Shown: one piece after another, positions 56,006 to 64,000 of the stretch | Layout: the number at the start of each line of letters is the position of its first letter | Numbering within the stretch: the stretch's first letter is position 1 | From: Kappaphycus alvarezii | Taxonomy: Eukaryota > Rhodophyta > Florideophyceae > Gigartinales > Solieriaceae | DNA length: 64,000 nucleotides | NCBI GenBank assembly: GCA_002205965.3 | Contig: NADL03000027.1 | Location: 609,416 to 673,415 of the forward strand | Reading direction: 5' to 3' | Translations under genes and position numbers: made by a program | Notes under the pieces: model-generated | What the model saw: only the letters and a program-made list of their open reading frames with translations | Databases searched by the model: none | What the model was told of the DNA's origin: nothing

Positions 56006-59000
56006 CCCTCTTATAACCAAGCAGCCGTCGGGCGTGGATCGCCTTGCGGGTGACCCTCCCAGTCGACGACCCCAGCTCGTATCTCGGATGATTGGCCCTG
56101 ATGACCTCGCAAGGCCCATAGTAGTACGAATCGAAAGCAGACCTCTTGTGATTCCTAGTCAGTGCCGATCCATGCGCAACCAGGACTTACTCACCAACCT
56201 CGAAGAACCTTTCCTGTCCCCTGGGTTCACGCGTGATGCGTGATCTTTCCGCTGCAGCTGCTCTCAATACAGACTCCTTGAACGTCTCAATGAGGGGGTG
56301 ACTCGTATCGGCCTCGTTGAGGAGGGCCACTGCACCTTTGGCCATCATCCTTGGGTTTATCCCATACATCAATCGGAAAAGGGAAGAAATACCCCATGTT
56401 CACGTCGGCGATAGCCATACAAGACCTTAGGCACGGCTTTTGCCCAGTCACCACCGTTTTGCACTACAGACCTTTTGATTGCGTGCTTCAACGTCCCCAC
56501 CATCCGCTCGGCCCGCCCATTTGCCATCGGGGCTTACGGGAGGACGGTATTCCATTCGATTCCATTCTTCTCCATGAACTCTTGGACGGAAGCCGCCATA
56601 AAGGCTGTTGCATTGTCCGAGACTATCCTTCTCGGCGGTCCAAACGGCAGAATGATTTCCTGTTCCACAAACCTGAGGATTGTGCTCGACGTAGCGTCCT
56701 TAGTGGCCCTAGCGATCCGGTCATGTGTTCCACCGCGACTAGCGCGAACTTTTGCTCTGTCCTCGAGGGCTTAAACGGCCCCGCGAAGTCAATCGAGAAC
56801 TTCTCGAACAGCCCGGTCACGGGAGCCCTGAGACTGGTATGGGAAGTCGGGAATCTGCGGGCATGTTGGCAACCGTCGCAGGCCGCTACATAATCCGTGA
56901 TATCGCGGTATGCTTCTGGCCACCAGAACCGGTCCCTTGTGAACTTCCTTGTAGACGCTACATCCCAATGGCGTATATCGTCATGAAAGTTGGCCAGTAT
57001 CTCCGACCGTTGGCCGAGAGGTGGGACGACGCGCAACCCGTCCTTTTCCCGTCGGAACAACGTATAGTTCCATGGCATGAACTTCTTTGCAACCCTTCTG
57101 ATAGAAAACCTCTTCTTCGGATCATTCTATTGCACCCTTTTGCCGGCTAAGAACCTCGCAACATCCAGCAAATGTGGTTCTGGCCCTGCCAGCTTGGAGT
57201 CAGCCCAGCGCACAGTGGCCACCAACCCCTCCGTGAGGTTCCCTTCCTCACCTTTTGTACCTCTTAAAGCTCCAACAGTGGTGCTCGACAGATAGTCAGC
57301 CGCCCCATTCGCCGAGTCAGGCCGGTATTTAACCTCAAAATCCTACTCGGCCATCAAATCCATCCACCTCGCAACCGCCCGTGGGTATCCTTCTTCTTAA
57401 AAGCGGTTTGGAGCTCTCGATGGTCCGTATACACGACGAACGGCTTATCGAAAAGCAGATACACTCAGAACTTCTTCAGCGCGAAGACCACTGCGAGCGC
57501 TTCTCGCTCGCTCGTGGAGTAGCGGCTTTATTGTTCGGTCATGGTCCGGGAGGCGTATTGTATCGGGTGCACCGTCCTGTCCTCCTTCTTCTGCGAGAGG
57601 ACTACCCCGAGAGCAACCGAAGACGCATCCGTCTCCACTATGAAAGGTGAGCCTAAGTTCGGAAACGAAAGCACCGGAGGCGATGTCAACTTCTTCTTTA
57701 GGTACTCAAAAGCCCCCTGCATCTCGGAGGTCCACTCAAAGGCCTTCTTCACCGAAGTTGCTGCATGCAGCACTGCGGAAATATCGGCGAAGTTCTTTAT
57801 AAAGCGCCGATAATACCCTGCTAACCCAAGGAAGCTCCTTAACTCGGTCACATTCGTTGGCGCGGGGGCTTCCATAATTGCCTTGATTTTGTCCTTGTGG
57901 ACCTTCACACCCGCCTGGTTGACGACATGACCGAGAAGCTTTACTTCTGACTACGCGAAGCTGCACTTCGTCGCCTTAAGCTTCAATCTAGCCTCTTGTA
58001 TCCTCTCGAACACTTTCCTACAATGGTTCAGATGCTCCTCCATCGTCTGAGAGAAGATTACTACATCATACACATATACCTTAGCGAACTATAATTCACG
58101 CAGGACTTCGTCCATCATGCGTTGAAACGTTGCGGGTGCATTCATCAGTCCGAACGGCACCACTTCGAACTTATTTGTTCCGTATCGAGACAAGAACGTG
58201 GTCTTCTCCTTACAGGCTTCGGCCATCCTCACCTGCCAATAACCTGTATAGAGATCCAGTGTCGTGAAGACCTTCGCGCCTCTTAAGTCATCGAAAAGCT
58301 CCTCGATCTTCGGTAACGGCCAACGGTCCGGTTTCATAACCTTGTTCAGCTGGCGATAGTCAACGCAGAACCGGAGTTTCCCATCCTTTTTCGTTGCAAT
58401 AACCACCGGAAAGGACCAGGCGGAACTCGACGGCGTAATAACTCCAGCTTCCAGTAGCTTTCTCACCTCGTTCTTAACTATGGCGTTATGCTTCGGAGGC
58501 ATCCGAAGAAGCTTTGAGTATATCGGCGTCTCATCAACCATCTCGAAAGAGTGCAGTACCGGCACTTGGGCTGGTTCCAAATCATGCATGTCCCAAGCAA
58601 TCACGTACGTCTCCTTGAGCGCATTCACCAACTTCTTCTGGGTCTCTTCCTCGAGACGGCTCACCTTCGAGACGAGAAACGCGGCGTGTTCCGCTTCGTC
58701 ATCTTCCCAGGTGGACTCTTCCTACAACCTCAGGTCCTCTAAATCGTGCTCATACAGTTCCTTGTTCAAGATCGCCAGCACCAATTCATGCTCGGTGTCG
58801 GACCCACCATCGCTGCCGCCTGACTCTGAAGAGGACGAAGCAGTAAACTGCTCTCCATCCGACTCTCAAGGGGATGTGAAATCCTCACTTTCAGTACGCA
58901 TCCCGTCAATCACTAGGGGCTCACCGAGCAGCGGTAAAAGCGCCTTCTTCCTCCCAACGGCCAGCGTGACCTGCTGCTGCCCGTAATCCCAATTTGCCTG

Positions 59001-60560
59001 CATAGATTATAGTGCAGGACTGCCAGTGTCAAATGGCGCGTTCCTTACCACCAAAAAGCCCAGAGGAACCATCAGGGTTCCAAAGGAGACTGGAACATTC
59101 TGTACGGACCCAATAACTTCAGCCACCGTTCCATCGGCGACGGTAACCTGAAGATCCGTGGCTATCGGTGCGAGTGCCAGTCTCTCGCAAAAGTCCTGGG
59201 ACATTAGGTTGGGAACTGCACCTGAGTCCAACGGAGCGTGCGTCTCCGTTCCATAAGCCTTCACGGCCACAACCTTCAATCAACGAGAGACGTCGGGGTG
59301 ACTTTTCATTGACGCATGGGTTACCGTGACAGTCTTAGACACCATACGCTTCAACTGCCTCCTCGCTTCATTGGCGTCTCCACGGAGAAGCTGACCGAAG
59401 TTCATTCCAGACGAGGCCGGAGCCAGTTCCGCGACCACATTATACTTCCCTATGTGGTTCTGGAGGGCTCTTGATGCCTTCTTGGTCTTCTTGGCCTTAT
59501 TTTTCTTCTTCCTCGGCTCTGCTACGACCATCGGCGTGCGAACGAGAGGGGCCTTATTCATCAGCGCATCGATGTCCATAAAGTTGTCCCTACGTTGCTT
59601 CGGGAGGGCTTGGCCGTCGGCGTTCCTCTTTGCTGCGGCCACCACATCGCCCTTGCGAGCCTCCTGGACGACGACTACAGGATCTTCGTCATTCTTTTCC
59701 CCCATTTTAAGTTTTTCTTTTCACTCCGAACTTTCTCCGGCAATTCCTATACGACCACCTCCATCTTGCTGTCCCTTGGACCAGCAAGTTGCATCGGAGT
59801 GACCTCTCCTCCACAAAAAGTGCACCGAGTGTGCCTGTGAAGGTTCTGCAAGCACTGAGTTGCACGTTGGCCCCTTTGCCCACAGAAACTGCAACAAAAG
59901 TCGTCACAGACTATAGCGGCCGGTCCTTCCTTCTCAAACTGATTCTTCACGAAGAGAGACAACTCTACAAACTTCCCAGCTAGCTGGTCAACTTTATCCT
60001 CCAGCTGGTGCGGCTTGACAGCGTGCACTAGAGGCCTTTGCACGATCCTCCTCTGAGCGACCAAAGGCGCTCTATTAGCCTCTTTGTCGGCGGAGAATGG
60101 CTTTTTTCCCACCTGACAGTCTTCTTTTCTTTCTTAAGTTCCTTGTAGCCCGACGGCTCTCGACACATGACAAACTGAGCTAACTCCGGATATCCGCCAC
60201 CGCCTTCCGAAGCAAACCGAAAAAAGCCCTCTCGTTGAATCATACCCTCTTGTAGAGGGCATCCGTTCGCGCAAGAGACCCTCCTATGTCTCTAGCGTCC
60301 AGTTCTGCGGTAACGGCTTCGTAAACCTCCCCCTCCGGCTTCGTCTTCTTTGCGAACTCGGCGAGGAGCTTCTTCCTCACGACATCGTACTTCTCGCCTC
60401 TTCTTTAAGGGAACCATCCTCTGCAAACGACTCGTAGTAAAAGTTAAAAGCAGCCCCCTTCAGATGGCAAAGAATCTGGAGGGCCTTTTCGCTGTCCGTT
60501 TTTCCGCGCATAACCACATTTTCAAACGAAAAAAGGAAACAGGCAATATCGGAAGAGAGT
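56006..60560 (-). pseudogene. gypsy-2 gag-pol relic
   Basis: Gag runs from about 60,560 (SFENVVMRGKTDSEKAL type, matching gypsy-1) through GFFRFASEGGGGYPELAQF. Knuckle-like CSFCGQRGQRATQC (His missing from the first) is at about 59,875, and CTFCGGE follows. Protease has DSGAVPNLMSQDFCERL (about 59,220). RT (58,664-58,089) has VITPSSSAWSFPVVIATKKD, FCVDYRQLNKVM and VFTTLDLYTGYWQVRM; the catalytic loop continues near 58,070. RNase H (57,908-57,528) has [19 protein letters not shown]. Integrase (57,078-56,623) has HWDVASTRKF, CDGCQHARRF and FSIDFAGPFKPS. The GPY/F tail YYGPCEVIRANHPRYEL ends at about 56,006. Several frame changes and stops make it inactive. Confidence 0.85.
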
Positions 60561-60612
60561 GATGCGTCAAAAGAGAGTTAATGGGGCTGGAATCCGTCAT
60601 GTTGTCGAACCT

Positions 60613-60626
60613 TGGATGCGGTACCA
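60613..60626 (-). other. gypsy-2 primer-binding site
   Basis: Read on the minus strand, TGGTACCGCATCCA starts at the base after the LTR terminus GCAATTCCA. The first six bases match the PBS of gypsy-1 (TGGTAC), so related primer tRNAs may be used. Confidence 0.55.
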
Positions 60627-60890
60627 TGGAATTGCTTGAAAGTTTCCTTTATGCTCTCCTGCCTATCCTGAGGCCAAGCGTAGCCTTCGCTCCCTTTTTC
60701 TTTTTCTTCCTAAGCACAGCACAGTACTTATACTGTACTGCACAGTACTTTGCTGTGCGACTACAGCATTTTGCACCTGGCTGCACCTCCCGTGGAGGTG
60801 GGAGCTCCCCCGGGAAATACTGTACGCCCTTCCAATCAAGGCGTACAGTATCTCCTAACTCGTGACTTTTGTTGTGCATTGTACAGTACA
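60627..60890 (-). repeat. gypsy-2 5' LTR
   Basis: On the plus strand it starts TGGAATTGCTTGAAAG, equal to a CA terminus on the minus strand. It holds GCCTATCCTGAGGCCAAGC, a CACCTCC/GGAGGTG inverted repeat, the ATACTGTACGCC hairpin and a tandem GTACA run. A copy split by gypsy-1 flanks that element. The right-hand end is uncertain because the GTACA run obscures the terminus. Confidence 0.65.
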
Positions 60891-61178
60891 GTACAGTACA
60901 ATACTTTGCAATTGGGACACCCAGTGGACATTGAATTCAGGTGCTGTGCAAGTATTGTGCTCACTTACTTAGCCAAAATACATTGCGGTATAAATGGGCC
61001 GGTAGTGGACTCTTACAAAACACCAGGAAACGCATTGTGAATTCACTTTATAGCTACCAACACAACAAATACCATGCTGGTACTATTACCAGGTACTAAG
61101 CGGCTATCAAAGGACAACAACTACAGCAGATCTCACAGTTCAGCCTTCTTTCAAACAAAATCCCTTGTATTTTCGTCA

Positions 61179-62062
61179 TCAAAGAACTGCCGAGCCGGGA
61201 AATCTGGTCTTGAGTGGTCTGATTCGCCGCATATGGAACGATTCCAGTCTTTTCGCCATAAATCGGTAGAGATTAGAAGATCCATATTTTTCGCAAAGAA
61301 CAGCAACAACATGAAAGCAAGGTATGCCACTTCCAGTTTGGCTATACGCACAGCATGTAGGAGGTGTGTGGTAGTCTCGACTTAAATTCACGTGTCGCAA
61401 CACTGTTCCATCAGTGACACTCCGCACTGTAGCTTCCATTTGAGTGGTACCGTCAAGCCACTTCACTGTTCCTTGATATACCCTGGAGCGTTAAATTAGC
61501 TCGACTAGAATGATCTGAACCTTTGGGGGTACTGGATCGCTTGATGCCAACGCTGATGATTGGTGACGTAAAAAAGTCTCCCTTTGAGATAAGAACACTC
61601 GCTTCAGCATTTTCTGAAGTTCCACAGACCGTATATGATTCCGTAGCGCGGCAGAAATACCACCTTCAGCTTCTTGGGATGTAATAATTTTGTCCTGGAG
61701 ACCAGAGCAGGCTCTATATATTTCAGAATCTCTAAATTTTCCAAGATAGAAAGCTTTGGATTTACAGTACTATTCCTTTGCCTCTTGAAAATCAGCACAA
61801 CCAGGTGCATACAGCGACCATTCATAAAGGCTGAGGCCCACAATTTTTTTGCTGATCCAAGCTCAGGAGCTAGATTTTTTCGTACATGCAGGGGATCAAG
61901 GAAAAATTTCGCCTCACTCACGCATCTCTTATACGAGGTATCGATGGACTTCTCTTGGTCCACGGTAGCCGTGAGATCAGGTAAATCGAAGCCTTCTATT
62001 TCTTTGCAAGCAGTAGCAGATCTTCCCTTGCATGCTCCATGTCCCTTGCTCGAAAAAACCAT
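61179..62062 (-). pseudogene. Mutator-like (MULE) transposase relic with SWIM zinc finger
   Basis: Frame 62,062-61,604 carries FDLPDLTATVDQEKSIDTSY followed by FFLDPLHVRKNLAPELG. This fits the last acidic segment of the MULE catalytic core with its typical H..KN ending. After a frame break, 61,466-61,179 carries CCAYSQTGSGIPCFHVVAVL, a SWIM-type zinc finger (C.C...C.H) near the C-terminus, as in MULE and FAR1-type transposases. The first two catalytic acidic segments are not visible as one clean frame. No terminal inverted repeats were recognised. The protein is broken by at least two frame changes. Confidence 0.6.
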
Positions 62063-62506
62063 CTACACCATGTTTCTGGCTCCAACTCGCATCTCCCCTG
62101 TGCATAGTATCCTTTCCCTCCTTTTCAATACCACACCCAGCCCACTACTTCTCCCATCCGCCACGTACCGCCCCCTCTCTCTCAGGACCATATCCAACCC
62201 CCTCTTCACGATGTCGATGCCTCTTCCGTTCCTTTTCATTACCATAAACAACCTCCTCGTCACCATGATCACGGGCAGTCCCTTTTTTTGAGGAGCATTT
62301 TCACCATCTTCACTAGAAGATGGTGGATATCTACGACGTCCTTGCTCAAGCCCCTTGTCATGACCACCACTTCCATGTTCTTCACCATCTTGGCTTCCAC
62401 TCCCAGTTTCCTCCTCACTACTAGCTCCCATATTGTCTTGACGACGACGCTCAAACTCACCACGGTCACTACCACCCTCATCATTGCCGGACACAACCAT
62501 GTTCAA
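62063..62506 (-). CDS. low-complexity acidic/basic reading frame upstream of the transposase
   Basis: It begins MNMVVSGNDEGGSDRGEFER and continues with Ser/Glu/Gly-rich sequence (SSEEETGSGSQDGEEHGSGG) and then an Arg/Lys/Val-rich part. No domain is recognised. It abuts the transposase frame on the same strand with no gap, so it may be the N-terminal linker of the same protein. A Ser/Thr-rich open frame on the other strand is its shadow. Confidence 0.3.
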   Translation of the reverse strand: MNMVVSGNDEGGSDRGEFERRRQDNMGASSEEETGSGSQDGEEHGSGGHDKGLEQGRRRYPPSSSEDGENAPQKKGLPVIMVTRRLFMVMKRNGRGIDIVKRGLDMVLRERGRYVADGRSSGLGVVLKRRERILCTGEMRVGARNMV

Positions 62507-62835
62507 ACTACGAGATCCTGCTCCATCCCTTGGACAAGGCTACAGTCCCGCGAAGGAGTAAATCTAGAGCACGTTTCCCTCTCACTACTTCTCTGCCTTT
62601 CCTCCCTAAGACTTTTTTGTCGATTTTGAGCCAATCTTGCTGTGAACTTTGCTTGTTATTCTTCCTTCTCCTCTCTCTGCGTTGCCAATTCCCCAGCGGA
62701 TCTAGATATTTGCTCTGAACCTATTTCATTTTCAGGGGTAAGTACAGCATCAAATCGTTTGTTAAGCGACTGGTTCCGGGAAACCTCACCTGTTCTTTCT
62801 CTCTCCCACTCTCTGACTAGAAAATCTAAGAGCTT

Positions 62836-63201
62836 TTACTTCTCAGATGGTTCCACACTGTATACTACCTCTGATGAAATCACAAAACCAGATATGGGTC
62901 TTTCTTCAATTTCTTCGAACGATACTTCGTTCTCTACCTGAGACGTGGCCCAAGAGAGTATCTGCATTTCACGGCTTGACTCACGTTGTTCATGAGGAGT
63001 TCCACGTGAAAACTTGTCCGGATGGACAAGAATCGATAGGCGACGATGCCAAAGCATAATTTTTGGGACCGTTGGGGGGTCCGCATCCTTTGCAGAAGGT
63101 GATGGGTCCATGCAGAAGACATCGAGAACAGGGGTTAAGTTGCTCCAAATGGTGCCAAAATGTCGGAGAGGCTGGCGACAATTCAACGGTAACTGCCTCA
63201 T
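62836..63201 (-). CDS. J-domain (DnaJ-like) protein fragment
   Basis: J-domain proteins stimulate the ATPase of Hsp70. In this 121-residue frame LTPVLDVFCMDPSPSAKDAD resembles helix I and the following turn. KIMLWHRRLSILVHPDKFSRG contains helix II and the invariant HPD, and EQRESSREMQILSWATSQVE could be helix III. The tail FEEIEERPISGFVISSEVVY is not recognised. It lies upstream of the MULE frames on the same strand, with about 330 bp between. It may be a captured host exon or the last part of a host gene. A stop follows at 62,836. Confidence 0.5.
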   Translation of the reverse strand: MRQLPLNCRQPLRHFGTIWSNLTPVLDVFCMDPSPSAKDADPPTVPKIMLWHRRLSILVHPDKFSRGTPHEQRESSREMQILSWATSQVENEVSFEEIEERPISGFVISSEVVYSVEPSEK

Positions 63202-63209
63202 GTTCGCGA

Positions 63210-64000
63210 AAAAGAGAGAAATTATATTCTTAGTGCGGTTATTGAATCAGAGGGCGACAAGGAAGGGGTGGGTTGGGGGGATCGGGGATTCGTTGGGAGA
63301 TTTTATCCCTGCGTGAGCAAAACATTGAGGGAAGATCTCTGGAGGGTGATCTCAAAATTTCTGCTTTTTACAACTTGGTACTTGTAATTTTTCAGTGTCA
63401 AAACACATTTGTAATTAGTTTAGCTTTCATACTGTACATGGTGACATTTTCAGTGTCCATTAAAGTTCTCGGTATCCCTACTAGGTAGCTCTTTGGAGTC
63501 AATCGAATCATTGCGCATGGCGACTTTAATAAAACTGCTCTTTCGCATTGTGGCCAGTAGCGGACATCAAGCTCTAGTGTGTTGGCGCATGGAGACTTAA
63601 AAATTGTCCCAATAGATATTGAACCTCCTTCATCGGTGTCATAATGCTCCTGTACATCTATATAAATGTCACCATTTGTTTGCATATGACATCAAAAGAT
63701 CACAATGTGTAGTGCAATAGCACTTTGAATGATATAGAGGTTACAATAACCCGAAATAGTGTTCGAAATTCGAACTGTGTTTGTTGGCACGTGCCATCTG
63801 TTGTGTTAGCACTCTTACCGTGACTGTTTACAGTAGACTGACCCCACTGGGCCGAGTAGTGGTCCACTAACTGACCCTGATAATTATTTATTGCTAACAA
63901 GCTATTAGAGCGACACGTGTCCTAACTAGTAACTGGAGAGCTCGCCTAACGAGCTCACTTCTAACTTAGTATTTATTACTTGGCCTGAGTGCCACCACTA
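63210..64000. other. no supportable gene
   Basis: Short frames only; a minus-strand frame at 63,685-63,398 (95 residues) has no recognised domain. The window ends within this stretch. Confidence 0.4.

Larger units (their letters stand above)
55027..60890 (-). mobile_element. decayed Ty3/gypsy retrotransposon (gypsy-2)
   Basis: This minus-strand element is related to gypsy-1. Its 5' LTR lies at 60,627-60,890 and its PBS at 60,613-60,626. Gag-pol reads down to about 56,006, and a probable truncated 3' LTR is at 55,027-55,104. The order gag-protease-RT-RNase H-integrase is intact but frames are broken repeatedly. Similarity to gypsy-1 at the protein level is clear throughout (for instance DSGAVPNLMSQDF against DSGAVPDVMSKEF), while the LTRs are unrelated in sequence. 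The left boundary is inferred only from the shared hairpin. Confidence 0.8.

Noticed and set aside
56351-56893. 180-residue plus-strand frame over gypsy-2 integrase
   Set aside because: The minus strand encodes the integrase motifs; the plus frame is a shadow.
1-64000. CRISPR arrays, bacterial operons, rRNA genes
   Set aside because: No regularly spaced direct repeats, no ribosome-binding-site pattern and no rRNA core sequences were seen. I found no cloverleaf tRNA by eye, but a covariance search could still find one.

Overview
The window is nuclear DNA of a eukaryote. It holds at least two small GT-AG introns with a CTAAC branch-point-like word, Ty1/copia and Ty3/gypsy retrotransposons, a non-LTR-type reverse transcriptase with a restriction-like endonuclease tail, a Mutator-like transposase, and nuclear genes such as TAF7 and TTC1. 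Base composition is mixed: near-balanced in gene and transposon areas, AT-rich at about 26-31 kb and 52.5-54 kb. A HEAT-repeat protein resembling phycobilin-lyase/NblB-type proteins, an organellar release factor 1, the compact intron-poor genes and the copia types together make a red alga my best guess. That is inference at low to moderate confidence.

Layout. 1-7.9 kb has no confident gene, only two decayed coding traces. 8.2-13.5 kb is a decayed Ty1/copia element with recognisable LTRs (copia-1). 16.2-17.3 kb (minus) is the C-terminal half of a second copia type (copia-3), followed by a 5'-truncated fragment of an endonuclease-bearing RT (17.3-18.0 kb). 19.7-21.9 kb is a third copia relic whose RT domain is missing (copia-2). 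22.8-24.2 kb is a possible spliced coiled-coil gene. 24.2-32.1 kb is mostly empty.

32.1-38.5 kb is a compact island of five host genes: TAF7 (+) converging on TTC1 (-), a HEAT-repeat protein (+) converging on organellar release factor 1 (-), then a ZIP metal transporter (-). Every one is interrupted by several single-base frame changes, often at homopolymers, while protein similarity stays continuous. Assembly indel error is therefore the simplest explanation, with pseudogenisation as the alternative.

40.4-43.2 kb is a near-complete non-LTR RT with a C-terminal zinc knuckle and PD-D endonuclease signature. A truncated relative faces it at 43.8-43.4 kb. 44.05-51.92 kb is a complete, recent Ty3/gypsy element (gypsy-1). 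It has 1.5-kb LTRs, a perfect 5-bp target duplication (CTATC) and an unusual zinc-finger ORF inside each LTR. It sits within an LTR fragment of a second gypsy family. That second family is also present as a decayed minus-strand copy at 55.0-60.9 kb (gypsy-2).

Between the end of the gypsy-2 pol gene and its outer LTR fragment, on the opposite strand, lies a strongly diverged histone H3-like reading frame. 61.2-63.2 kb (minus) holds a Mutator-like transposase relic with a SWIM zinc finger, preceded by a J-domain reading frame. The most unusual items are the LTR-borne zinc-finger protein with tandem hairpins in its leader, and the H3-like gene with most tail lysines replaced.
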